64,000 nt of DNA from an uncultured Paracoccaceae bacterium. Its GTDB lineage: Bacteria; Pseudomonadota; Alphaproteobacteria; Rhodobacterales; Rhodobacteraceae. Under the pieces are notes generated by a model. It made no database searches and was not told where the DNA came from. It worked only from the letters and a program-made list of their open reading frames with translations. Location of the stretch: positions 52,904 through 116,903 of the forward strand of contig CANLND010000013.1 in assembly GCA_947492585.1 (NCBI GenBank). Direction: 5' to 3'. Positions 25,126 to 34,198 of the stretch are shown here, piece after piece. The position numbers were made by a program, and so were the translations under genes. Within the stretch, counting starts at the first letter, position 1; each line of letters begins with the position of its first letter.

Positions 25126-25379
25126 GTCGCACTTCCAAGTTTTGTTTGTGAGGCACCAATGTGCAGCCCTTCTGGGCCCAGCAGGCGGCGGGCCTGAACG
25201 CGCATGGATTCAAAGCCTCGTCCGCCAAGAGACGAGTGTGTCGCAATACACTTGCGTCCGAATACCACCATCAGACCAATTTACCCCTTACACATGCGTT
25301 AAGGACCTATGAAAAATTTGCGGCCCGGATAAGGGCGCATTGTGAGTAATGCGGCCCAAAGTGTGAAAAAACTGTGGCG
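25126..25379. promoter_or_regulatory. Presumed promoter region of the PKS/NRPS operon
   Basis: This 254-bp gap on the minus strand separates the polymerase/ligase gene from the PKS gene. It contains a hairpin at 25333-25357: CGCATT and AATGCG around GTGAGT, extended by GGG/CCC with a one-base bulge. The hairpin may end the upstream transcript, in which case the large operon would have its own promoter in about 25140-25330. I cannot point to clear -35/-10 boxes. Confidence 0.35.
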
Positions 25380-26843
25380 CTACATAACGCTTCGATGCTG
25401 CGGTGCGTCACTTGTGGTTCCAATCACTTGTTTTCCATCAAAAAGGGCGCGCGGTTTTTCAAACAGCGCCGGATATTTCAGACGCTCCGCGTAGCCCAAA
25501 ATAGATCCCGCACACAACCAGGTGAAAGGGATCAGCGTGGCGTTTAGCAACATATCCATCAATGTAGCGGCAAGCATCATCACGATTGCGCCAATATAGG
25601 GCGACACGGTGGCCGGATCCCTACGCCGCACCTGCTGCCACAGCAAATAGATCGGAAAGGTTAGCATGCCCATTTCCGCGATGTACCCCAGCCAGCCAAA
25701 CGACCCAAATACGATGATCCAGCGCCCGTCCGGCACCGAAACAATGAGCGAAGTTTCCGGATGGCGCACCAGATTGCGCCCCCAGCCCCCCCAGCCAAAC
25801 CACGGTTTTTCTTCGGCGCGGTTCAGCATCAGTTCTTCATTTGAAAACCGATAGCCCAGCGATTGGGCCCGGTCCGCGCTGTAGGGTTCGATAAAGGCCA
25901 GAATGGCCTCGGTTGGGATCAAATCCAGATTGCGGAGCATCGGATAAATCACCGCCACGGCCCCCAGCAGCAACGTCAGTCTAAGCTGCCATTTCAGCGG
26001 TGCCCACAGGAGCACAGGGATAAGACATAGCGCATACAGCTGCGTCGCGAGGCTTTTGCACAGGTAGAGCAGCACCAAAAGGTAAAAGAGTACGATACCT
26101 TTGCGCACCCGATCCCGTCCGGGCGCTTCGCGGAACAACACTGTGGCACAAAACAGCGCGTAGGTGACGAACAGCGCAAACCACAAAGGGTGCTCTAGAA
26201 AGACCAAAGGACGATAGCCACCCTGTCGGATGGTCTGGCTGAAATCGTGCTGAAAGAATCCATAGATCCAGACGTTCATCTGCGGACTCAGGCGAATTTC
26301 GATCAGGCCCAAGACGGAATAGGCTAAAATTGCTGCAACAATCGCGACTGCGATCTCCCTTTGTCCCTCAACTGTCGACAAATGCCGACGGGCCAGAAAA
26401 AAAGGTAAAACAACTATTAATTGGTTGATCACCACCGATCCCAAGTCTCGCAATTTCATACCGGGGATCATATTGGTCAGAAATACGATGGGATCTGATC
26501 CCGCCATTACCTGAAAAATTAGGGGATCTGTATTGGTAATGACGGTGGGGATAACACCCAGCACAAACAGCACCAACAATAGGCGGGCGGCGGGGTGCCG
26601 GGGCCATAGCGAAACCGGTCGCCGCACCATCAAAACGCATAAAACAAAGGCCATGACTGAGGGAATCGTTGCTTTGTCCATATCCGGAACCAGCGGTAAA
26701 TCGAATTCAGCAACAGGTGGCAAAATCAGGTAACCGGCGATCAGGCACCATAAAATTGCGCGTTCCGTTGGCAGCCGCCAGAACATCATTACCGATGCCA
26801 GGGGCCAGGCCATAAGCATCAAATAGGCAACAGAATTTGGCAT
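25380..26843 (-). CDS. O-antigen ligase / Wzy-like polysaccharide polymerase membrane protein
   Basis: This 487-residue protein has about ten to twelve hydrophobic helices and a large periplasmic loop in the second half (about residues 300-390), the topology of the Wzy/WaaL superfamily. A segment with FGWGGWGRNLVRHPETS in that loop matches the conserved G-x-G-W region of O-antigen ligase-like proteins, where polar residues handle the lipid-linked glycan. It would polymerise repeat units or ligate finished glycan to an acceptor; the two roles cannot be separated by sequence. It precedes the PKS gene on the same strand with a 254-bp gap and is divergent from the WecG/TagA-type gene. Confidence 0.82.
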   Translation of the reverse strand: MPNSVAYLMLMAWPLASVMMFWRLPTERAILWCLIAGYLILPPVAEFDLPLVPDMDKATIPSVMAFVLCVLMVRRPVSLWPRHPAARLLLVLFVLGVIPTVITNTDPLIFQVMAGSDPIVFLTNMIPGMKLRDLGSVVINQLIVVLPFFLARRHLSTVEGQREIAVAIVAAILAYSVLGLIEIRLSPQMNVWIYGFFQHDFSQTIRQGGYRPLVFLEHPLWFALFVTYALFCATVLFREAPGRDRVRKGIVLFYLLVLLYLCKSLATQLYALCLIPVLLWAPLKWQLRLTLLLGAVAVIYPMLRNLDLIPTEAILAFIEPYSADRAQSLGYRFSNEELMLNRAEEKPWFGWGGWGRNLVRHPETSLIVSVPDGRWIIVFGSFGWLGYIAEMGMLTFPIYLLWQQVRRRDPATVSPYIGAIVMMLAATLMDMLLNATLIPFTWLCAGSILGYAERLKYPALFEKPRALFDGKQVIGTTSDAPQHRSVM

Positions 26844-27003
26844 GGCTGAAACGCACCTGTGTTATGACCCAAAAGGGGTTATACGCCTTTTGATATTAAA
26901 GTTCACACTTATTTGTAGCTGTCATTTCCTTAGCTTTGTGTTGTTTTGATGAGACCGCTTGGGGGCGGGTGTGGTTGGAAGTTAGGACGCGGGGGAAAGC
27001 AGC
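26844..27003. promoter_or_regulatory. Divergent promoter region between the Wzy-like and WecG/TagA-type genes
   Basis: This 160-bp AT-rich intergenic stretch lies between two divergent starts. GGGGGAAAG precedes the GTG start of the rightward gene. The segment around 26880-26920 is AT-rich and promoter-like, but I cannot define boxes with confidence. Confidence 0.35.
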
Positions 27004-27804
27004 GTGGAATTTCACTTTTGGGGAAAAACCGTTGATGTGAACGTGGCAAACCGGACGGCTCTGCGCCAGAAGGTGTTGCAGCGATTGCGCACGCGTACTG
27101 GCTTTTCGCTTGCCACAATCAATCTTGATCACCTTGTGAAAATGGCGGCGTCTCCGTCATTTGTGAAAACCTATCAGGCGCAGGACTTGGTGGTTGCCGA
27201 CGGTCATCCGATTGTCTGGCTGTCGCAGATTGCCCGCCGTCCGGTGCAGCGCATGCCGGGCTCGGATATGGTGCAGCCCCTTTGCGAATGGGCGGCCAGC
27301 GCCGATGTACCCGTTGCGTTTGTTGGCAGCACCACAGAAGCGCTGGAAGATGCAAAGCGCGTGCTGTCGCAGCGCGTACCGGGCTTGCGGGTGACCTGGA
27401 CACATGCGCCGGGTAAATTGGACCCCGAAGGCGAAGAAGCCGCGCGGATCCTGCAAGAGCTGGAAACGCGTCAAATTGGTCTGTGTTTCCTGGCCTTGGG
27501 TGCCCCAAAGCAGGAACGTATCGCGCAACGGGGCCGCGGACTGGCACCCAGCGTTGGCTTTGCCTCTGTTGGTGCAGGTCTGGATTTCCTTGGGTCGCAT
27601 CAGAAACGGGCGCCGCAGTGGGTGCGCAATCTGGCACTGGAATGGCTTTGGCGCGCGCTCAGCAACCCTTTGCGGTTGGGACCCCGCTACATAAAATGTC
27701 TGGCGATATTACCGCAGCAGCTGTGGCGCGCGTTAGAGCTGCGCAATGAGCAAGCGGCTATTTATATTCAAGGATCCCACGACCGCGGCCGCGCCGACGA
27801 TTGA
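27004..27804 (+). CDS. WecG/TagA/CpsF-family glycosyltransferase (GT26)
   Basis: This 266-residue GT26 transferase works on lipid-linked precursors at the inner membrane (N-acetylmannosaminuronosyl or related transfer). Visible signatures are ATINLDHLVKM, the DLVVADGHPIVWLSQ pocket, FVGSTTEALEDAK and the strongly conserved LALGAPKQERIA. The start is GTG at 27004 behind GGGGGAAAG. Its last 47 bp overlap the 3' end of the convergent GT2 gene, an unusually long tail-to-tail overlap with both frames maintained. Confidence 0.9.
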   Translation: MEFHFWGKTVDVNVANRTALRQKVLQRLRTRTGFSLATINLDHLVKMAASPSFVKTYQAQDLVVADGHPIVWLSQIARRPVQRMPGSDMVQPLCEWAASADVPVAFVGSTTEALEDAKRVLSQRVPGLRVTWTHAPGKLDPEGEEAARILQELETRQIGLCFLALGAPKQERIAQRGRGLAPSVGFASVGAGLDFLGSHQKRAPQWVRNLALEWLWRALSNPLRLGPRYIKCLAILPQQLWRALELRNEQAAIYIQGSHDRGRADD

Positions 27805-28717
27805 CGTGATATTCAATCACGCCCTGCGCTTCGGCGAACTTGCCAATCATACTGAACAAAGCGGATCGTGCGCCCATGCGGCGGCTCAGCCGGATGTATT
27901 GCAGTGGATATACCGCTGCTGCCGCGCCAAACCATGGCTCAAATGCGGCGATCACAGCAATTGTCGTTGGCAACACCCAGCCCCATAGGAGCGCACGCCG
28001 CGTTTCACTGACCCAGTGGCGGTCCGGTGGGGCTCCGTGCAATCTGGCCCCCTCGGCAAAGGCATGTCCGGCCCGACGACTGCGCTGCCACCACTGGCCA
28101 AATCGTTTCATCTGTGCGTCATGCAGCGTCATATCCGCATCCAGTCGCCAGATTTGCCAGCCCGCATGGCGCAGACGCAGACACAGTTCCGGCTCTTCTC
28201 CGGCAATCAACGTCTCGCGATACCCCTCGACCGCTCGCACCGCGCCAAGACGCATCAAGGCATCCCCGCCGCAGGCTTTGGCCGCGCCAACAGGGGTGTC
28301 CCACTCTTCATCACACAACTGATTATAGACCGTGGCGCCGGGATGTCGCTCGCGACGGCGGCCACAGACCACAGCAACCGTGGGGTTCTCTGCCAAAAAG
28401 GCCGCTCCTTTAGAGATCCATTCCCGATCTATGGTGCAATCTCCGTCGATCATTTGCACCAGCCCCTCGCCGTCTAGTTTGGCAAGGCCTGCGTTGCGGG
28501 CGCGGGCTGCGGTGAAGGGTTTCGACAGATCCAGTTCAACAACCTCAGCGCCCAGATCCCGTGCGCGGGTCAGTGATCCATCAGAGGAGCCGCTGTCGAC
28601 ATAGATCAGCCGCCGCACCTGACCACGCAAGGAGGTCAGGCAGGCCAGCAGGCGCGGCCCTTCGTTGCGGCCAATCACCACCGCGTCAATTGTTTGTTCA
28701 GGTGCCGTCGGGGCCAT
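27758..28717 (-). CDS. GT2-family glycosyltransferase with C-terminal membrane segment
   Basis: The protein is 319 residues. The GT-A core has AVVIGRNEGPRLLACL, YVDSGSSDGSL, ARNAGL and QMIDGDCTIDREW (metal-binding D-x-D-type site), and acceptor-side EEPELCLRLRHAGW. A hydrophobic stretch near the C-terminus (LLWGWVLPTTIAVIAAF) suggests membrane anchoring. AAAGGACGA lies before the ATG. It follows tamB by 20 bp on the same strand, so it may share the tamA-tamB transcript. Functionally it fits the polysaccharide locus. Confidence 0.87.
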   Translation of the reverse strand: MAPTAPEQTIDAVVIGRNEGPRLLACLTSLRGQVRRLIYVDSGSSDGSLTRARDLGAEVVELDLSKPFTAARARNAGLAKLDGEGLVQMIDGDCTIDREWISKGAAFLAENPTVAVVCGRRRERHPGATVYNQLCDEEWDTPVGAAKACGGDALMRLGAVRAVEGYRETLIAGEEPELCLRLRHAGWQIWRLDADMTLHDAQMKRFGQWWQRSRRAGHAFAEGARLHGAPPDRHWVSETRRALLWGWVLPTTIAVIAAFEPWFGAAAAVYPLQYIRLSRRMGARSALFSMIGKFAEAQGVIEYHVNRRRGRGRGILEYK

Positions 28718-28737
28718 GCGTCGTCCTTTGGGCTGGT

Positions 28738-31700
28738 TTAGTAATCGCGTTTAAAAAAGATCCCAACCCCGGTTTCACCGGCGCTGTCCGCCGTACCGGT
28801 CACGGTCACGCTGGGGCTTAGATCAAGGTTGATGGACACTTCGCTGTCGCCGCGGCTGTTGACGTTCAAATCTGTATAGACATTTTGCGACACATACCCG
28901 CCCAGCCCCAATTGGCCCGCGCCAAGGCTGTCCACGCCCAAATCCACAGTTTCAGCGCCGGTGCCCTCGCGCAGGGCTTTGTCCACGCCGCCGCCACGTC
29001 CACTGAGCGTTGCCGCCGAGGCCGCAAGGCGCGCGAGCGCCAAGGGGGACAGGTCTTGCACGTTGTCGCCAAACAGCAGCAGGGCCAGGGCCTCTTCACT
29101 GGGGCGATTGGGGTCTGCTGTGACTTCCAATGTGGGAGCGTTCGCAGGGCCTTCCAGTGTGAGCGTGGCGCTGCCCTGATCTGTGGTGGTTGAGGCAGTG
29201 AAGGAGAGATACGGCACCAAACTGCCCAGCAATGTGATCTGCCCGTCGTCCAATGTCAGGCGGCGCCCCAGAATATCAAAAGTGCCGCGCAGCAATCCGA
29301 TCTGTCCGGCGGGCTCTGGCGCGGCGCTGGTGCCACGCACTTGAATTTCGCCGCCCAGTTCGGCGCGCAACCCGCGCCCCCGTGCAAAGATCCGATTGGG
29401 TGCACGGATCAACAGATCAAGCGCCAATGGAGCGGCAGCTCCACCTCCGGTGTGCAACAGCCCGGCGCGGTCGCGGGTTTTGCGCACCGCGCCGGGTTCG
29501 CCGATGTGTTGGATCTCTGGGATGGGGGCCGCGCTGACCGCGCCACCGGCGGAGGCCAGATTAAATACGGTTTCCTGAACGTCAATTTGCCCGCTCAACA
29601 GCGGAGTTTGTGCCAAGGCCCCCGACAGATTCAGCGCGCCTGACAATGTTGTTTCATACGACAGGTTGTCGCGCAAAATCAGGTCGTTCAGGGCAATCGC
29701 AAGTGCGCCCTCAAATGGGGGAGCTAAGGCCACTGGACCGGTGATTTGGATTTGCCCGCCGTCGCGTGGGCTGGCGTTGACTTGCAGGTTCAGGCGTTCG
29801 CCGGACAGGGTGATGTCAGCGTTGATCCCATTCAGCTGTTGGCGCGCGCCGGGCAGCACCAGTCGGGCGTCTTGGGTGCGGATCTTCCCGCTGAGAGAGC
29901 GCAGCACCGGTGGGCCTGTTAGCGCGAGGTCAAAGGCGGCTTTGCCACTGACCAAATTGGGGGCCAATAGCGCATTGGCCACGCCCAGACGTACCGAACC
30001 CGTGCTGGTCAGCGCGGCGTGCCCGCGGGCCTCGTCCCAGTTGCCGCTGATTGTCGCGGCCATATCGCCGGGACCGGTGGCGCGGCTGGTGATCTGCCAT
30101 TGCCCATCGGTGCGTTTTGCGGTGCCTGTGGCGCGCAGGGCGCCGGGCAGTTCTGCGACCAAGTCTTCCAGCCGCCCAAGCGTGCCGGAAAATTTTAGAT
30201 CCGCAGTGCCGTTTTGCGCCAGTGTTCCCTCCAGCGTGGCCGTGGTGGCCAAAGGTGCGGTCAGACGGGCCGCGCCGCTGAGCGCAGCACCCGCGCGGGT
30301 TACATCAGCCGTCAGTTCAACCGGACCACGGGCCTGTGGCACCAGACGGCCCAGGTCATCCAATGCGGCCTTTAACGTCAAACCACCTGCGGCGCTGTCC
30401 AGCGTACCGCTGGCCTGTGCCGTCAGTGCAGTTGTTTTCAGGTCGAACAGGTCCAACAGAAGCCCGTCAGCGTCGCGCGTCGCCTTGATCTGCACAGAAG
30501 AAGCTCCGGCGATCAGCGGGTCAATCTGCGCAGACCCAATTTCCAAATCGCGGCCGTCTGCGGTCAGCTCGATGTTAAAGCCACCACTTAACGGCACAAC
30601 ATTTCCGCGCAGATGGCCCAGGGCCCCACCGTTCAGCGGCAGGCCTGCCAGCGTTTGAAACCGGCTCAGATCTGCGACGTCACCTATTAGGTCGACCTGA
30701 ATTGCCAGCCCATCCTGTAGACCTGAAAATCCTAGATCTCCGCGCAGCGCATAGGTGTCGCCGATCAGTGACAGCTGCGATGCGCGCGCTTTGGATTGTG
30801 TGAACCGCAGCGTGGTCTGTGCCGCAAGGTGGTCGCCGACCGCCTCGGCCAAGCCAGGATCCGCAAGGGCGAGCCCCGCAGCCATCAGATGGACGTCGGC
30901 GTCCAATTGAAACGGGTGGTGTTGCAGGGTTCCAGTGCCGCGCACGGTGGCATTGGCAATGTGCACATCCGGGCGAGAAAATTCCTGCATGTCGGCAGCA
31001 ACGGCCCAATCAGCCCCCGCAGATTTCTGCGCTGTCAGGTTCAACCGAGATACCAAGGTTTCACCGCCCGGCACAGGCAGAATAACCTGTGCTTGTCCTG
31101 CGGGCGGGACAATTGACGCGCGCAGATTGGCGGTTTTTAGTTCGCCATTGGCGGCAGATAAGCTGCCCGCCAGCCGCAGCGCGCGGCTGCTGAGCGCCAG
31201 GGAGTGAAGGGCGATGCTATTATTTTCATAGGTCTCGCCTTTGACGCGCAGGCGCAGGTCTGGGCCAAAAAACGGATGATATTCAACGGGTAGTAAGGGA
31301 TCTATGTTACCGTTGAGATCCGCACGAAAGGTCAGCCCCGGCACCGCAGCCCCATCAGCCGTTGCACTGCGTGTTAGGTGCAGATCACCGGTCAGGCGGT
31401 CCTGACCATTTGTGGCAAATCGCAGTTGTGTTGTGAATTCTGAAACCGGCCCTTGTCCGGCCAGTGTCAGATCCAGCGCGGGTCGTCCCGGCACGTCCAA
31501 CGCCGTGCCCAACAGGCCCTCGGCCCCTTCGGTCAGCGCGAGGTCCAGTGTGATCTGTTCCGTCTGATTGTCATATTGCGCCAGCAGTTTCAGCCGATCT
31601 TTGGGGCGGTCCAGACGATCCGCCAAAAGATCCACATCCAGCGCCCCATCGGCCAGCTCGATCCGCCCCTTCAGCGAGAGGGCGGCGTCTGCCCCGGCCA

Positions 31701-32166
31701 AGGCGGCCCCGAGTTCGATCTGATCGATCTTTAGATCCTTTAGCAGGATCGAAACCGGCAGCTCTGGCAGGCGAAAGGGTGTTGCTTCGGGGGCGGGCAG
31801 GGCAGGGTCGGCGGGCGTTGGCAAGGGGGCACGTAGAATGGCGATGCGGCGCGCGCTCAACTCATTGACCGTGAAGGCCCCGCGCAACAGGGCGCTGCGG
31901 GTCCAATCCAATGTGGCGTCTTCGATCACCAGCCAGACCCCTTGGGTATCGGCGATGGTCAAACGGTCCAGCTGCGCTTTTGATGAAAACGCCCCGGTCA
32001 GCCCCTCAACCCGGATGTCGCGGTTTTCACCCGACAGTTGGTTTTGAAGGAAATCGACCAACATGCCGCCGCTTTCCTCGGTGGAGAGACGCTCTTGGGC
32101 CTGCGTGGCGGGGGGCAACACGCCCACGGCCAGCCAAATCGTTAATATATACCGCAAGATCCGCAT
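28738..32166 (-). CDS. tamB: TamB, inner-membrane-anchored translocation and assembly module protein
   Basis: The protein is 1142 residues with an N-terminal signal/anchor (about residues 3-24). A very long stretch of repetitive beta-rich segments is typical of the AsmA/TamB bridge fold, ending with the conserved DUF490 region (ILGRRLTLDDGQI, PSEEALALLLFG, and the terminal VGIFFKRDY). TamB spans the periplasm and works with TamA in outer-membrane biogenesis and probably lipid transport. Its ATG overlaps the tamA stop by one base (TGATG), showing coupled translation. Length and order match alphaproteobacterial tamAB loci. Confidence 0.93.
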   Translation of the reverse strand: MRILRYILTIWLAVGVLPPATQAQERLSTEESGGMLVDFLQNQLSGENRDIRVEGLTGAFSSKAQLDRLTIADTQGVWLVIEDATLDWTRSALLRGAFTVNELSARRIAILRAPLPTPADPALPAPEATPFRLPELPVSILLKDLKIDQIELGAALAGADAALSLKGRIELADGALDVDLLADRLDRPKDRLKLLAQYDNQTEQITLDLALTEGAEGLLGTALDVPGRPALDLTLAGQGPVSEFTTQLRFATNGQDRLTGDLHLTRSATADGAAVPGLTFRADLNGNIDPLLPVEYHPFFGPDLRLRVKGETYENNSIALHSLALSSRALRLAGSLSAANGELKTANLRASIVPPAGQAQVILPVPGGETLVSRLNLTAQKSAGADWAVAADMQEFSRPDVHIANATVRGTGTLQHHPFQLDADVHLMAAGLALADPGLAEAVGDHLAAQTTLRFTQSKARASQLSLIGDTYALRGDLGFSGLQDGLAIQVDLIGDVADLSRFQTLAGLPLNGGALGHLRGNVVPLSGGFNIELTADGRDLEIGSAQIDPLIAGASSVQIKATRDADGLLLDLFDLKTTALTAQASGTLDSAAGGLTLKAALDDLGRLVPQARGPVELTADVTRAGAALSGAARLTAPLATTATLEGTLAQNGTADLKFSGTLGRLEDLVAELPGALRATGTAKRTDGQWQITSRATGPGDMAATISGNWDEARGHAALTSTGSVRLGVANALLAPNLVSGKAAFDLALTGPPVLRSLSGKIRTQDARLVLPGARQQLNGINADITLSGERLNLQVNASPRDGGQIQITGPVALAPPFEGALAIALNDLILRDNLSYETTLSGALNLSGALAQTPLLSGQIDVQETVFNLASAGGAVSAAPIPEIQHIGEPGAVRKTRDRAGLLHTGGGAAAPLALDLLIRAPNRIFARGRGLRAELGGEIQVRGTSAAPEPAGQIGLLRGTFDILGRRLTLDDGQITLLGSLVPYLSFTASTTTDQGSATLTLEGPANAPTLEVTADPNRPSEEALALLLFGDNVQDLSPLALARLAASAATLSGRGGGVDKALREGTGAETVDLGVDSLGAGQLGLGGYVSQNVYTDLNVNSRGDSEVSINLDLSPSVTVTGTADSAGETGVGIFFKRDY

Positions 32167-34064
32167 CAAAAGGCCTGCCCCACACCAATGTAAAACTGCA
32201 ATCCGTCGGTGCGGTCTCCGTCAATGGGGACGGCAAAATCCACGCGCAAGGGGCCAATCCCCGCCAGATCATAGCGCACCCCAACTCCAGCCCCGGCGTG
32301 GCGGCTGGAGTTGGAACTGATAAGGCTGTCTCTGTCGATCAGCCCTACATCATAAAACCCCACCAAAGATATGGTATCGCTGAGCCTGCCACGCAGTTCT
32401 GCCGACAGGCCCAAAAAGCCACGCCCTCCTGCCGTGTCGGTGCCGACGGGCACGCCAAGGGATTGAAATTCATGCCCCCGCACCGTGCCAGCGCCGCCGG
32501 AAAAGAAACCCAGCGTTGGGGAAACCTCTGAAAACGCAGGGCCCAGCGTCGATCCCAGTTGCACCCGACCTGCAAAAACCAGTCGCCCGTTGGCAATCAA
32601 ATTGCGATAGTATCGACCGTCCCCTGTGACCTGAACACCTGATGCGGTGCCATCCAACCCCAAAAACGGCTGCGCCTGTAATGCCAGAAAACTGCCCGTA
32701 GTGGCGCTGACGGCAGAGTCGCGGCGATCGTATTCTGCCCGCACCCGTGCCAGCGCGTATTTGAAACGGCGTTTTCCAAAGGCATCGGTGGCCAAGACAC
32801 TGGCAAAGCCAACCGAGGCCTCGCCAGTCAGCTGATCAGAATAAATCCGGCGCACGCCAATCGTGCCAATGCCACGTAGGGCGGTGTAGTGTTCCTCGTC
32901 CAGTCGCTCGACCTCGGCCAGATAAAACAGGTTGTCATCGGGGCCAAGCGTGGCGGGGCGATCCAATCGCAGACCTATGCGTCCATCCAGATCTGACGCG
33001 CCGCCGATGCCGCGTAGTCTTGCATCAAAGCGCAGTCGTTCGGCCCCGCCAAGAAGATTGCGGTGGGTCCAGCTGGTGTTCAGCTCAACCCCGTCAGAAG
33101 AGCTGAGCTCAACCCCAAATGTCAGACGTCGTTTGGGGAGGTCTTCGATATTGGCAATGATGTCCAATGTGGCGTCTGGCGAAATGGCCTCGGCCTCGCG
33201 CAATACTACGCTGGAAAAGGCGCCGCTGCGCCGCAGACGTTCAGACGCGGTGGCAATGGTGTCGGGATGAAACTGCGCGCCCTTGGGCAGGCCGGCGATG
33301 CGGCGAATGGCGTCAGCGCGCACGCCGGATGTGCCGTTGATCCGTAAGGTTCCAAAGTTTAGGCGGGGACCGGGTGACAGGCGTATGTCAGCATCCAGCT
33401 CTGCCGCGGCGTGGCGTGCGGTTATGCGCTGTCCAATCACTGCCGCCTTGGCGTGCCCGTCTTTGCGCCAGGCTGTGACACCCTCGGCAGCCGCGTCGCG
33501 CAACAGCCCCGTTGACGCGGGCGCGCCAGTTTCAAACCCGTTGGGCAAAACGCTGCGGTCTTGTCGGGGTAGGGGGGCCACACGGGCAGTGCCCAAATTA
33601 AAGCGTCGACCAGGAGTGATCTGGATGTTCACCTTGTTGACCCGTGCCGGCACTTGCAGCGGATTGATTGCTGCCGCCTCACGACCATCAAAGCGGATGT
33701 GAACCGTCGGACCAAAGTAGCCCGCGTCGTAAAGCACCTGCACAAAGCTGCGATAATCTGCTAGGGCCGCTGCGAGGAGTACCTGCACTTCAGCCGTTGG
33801 ATTCTTGCGGGTTTCGACGGTGGCCGAGGTCTGGATCAAACGGGCGCGCAGGTCTTTGCTGGCGTCTGTGGTGTCAAATTGCAGCGCCGCTTTGGGCTGA
33901 GCGGCTGGTTCAGCCTGTGCCAGGGTGACGGGCACCACCGCCGCAGACATAAGTACAATAGCTACGACTGCAACACGGCGTGCCACAGCGGACAGCGGCG
34001 CCGGTTTGGCAGGAACCGGGTGGTTGCGGCCAAACACGGCAAACAGGGTCAATAATACAGTCAT
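32166..34064 (-). CDS. tamA: TamA, Omp85-family outer-membrane assembly protein
   Basis: The protein is about 632 residues: an N-terminal export region (hydrophobic VAVVAIVLMSAAVV followed by AQAEP), about three POTRA-like modules (residues 50-290), then the beta-barrel with the Omp85 signatures GTVRGHEFQ and GFYDVGLIDRD and the C-terminal aromatic ending (YIGVGQAF). The start is uncertain. I chose ATG 34064; an ATG at 34094 is also in frame, and neither has a strong Shine-Dalgarno. It is paired with tamB immediately downstream. Confidence 0.9.
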   Translation of the reverse strand: MTVLLTLFAVFGRNHPVPAKPAPLSAVARRVAVVAIVLMSAAVVPVTLAQAEPAAQPKAALQFDTTDASKDLRARLIQTSATVETRKNPTAEVQVLLAAALADYRSFVQVLYDAGYFGPTVHIRFDGREAAAINPLQVPARVNKVNIQITPGRRFNLGTARVAPLPRQDRSVLPNGFETGAPASTGLLRDAAAEGVTAWRKDGHAKAAVIGQRITARHAAAELDADIRLSPGPRLNFGTLRINGTSGVRADAIRRIAGLPKGAQFHPDTIATASERLRRSGAFSSVVLREAEAISPDATLDIIANIEDLPKRRLTFGVELSSSDGVELNTSWTHRNLLGGAERLRFDARLRGIGGASDLDGRIGLRLDRPATLGPDDNLFYLAEVERLDEEHYTALRGIGTIGVRRIYSDQLTGEASVGFASVLATDAFGKRRFKYALARVRAEYDRRDSAVSATTGSFLALQAQPFLGLDGTASGVQVTGDGRYYRNLIANGRLVFAGRVQLGSTLGPAFSEVSPTLGFFSGGAGTVRGHEFQSLGVPVGTDTAGGRGFLGLSAELRGRLSDTISLVGFYDVGLIDRDSLISSNSSRHAGAGVGVRYDLAGIGPLRVDFAVPIDGDRTDGLQFYIGVGQAF

Positions 34065-34198
34065 ATCAGTGTCTGGAACTCCGGGCGCCGGCATCCCAGA
34101 TCTGCAAAATGCAGGAAGTTGGCGCAAAATATCATGCGCCCACTTTTGTCAATGCAGCCGGGGAATGCAATGCATTCATCCCCCCACGCGCCCGTTGT

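Noticed and set aside
29666..30658. Plus-strand open frame of 330 codons inside tamB
   Set aside because: It is antisense to a repetitive beta-rich protein and its Ser/Arg/Pro/Ala-rich translation is typical of a GC-rich shadow frame.
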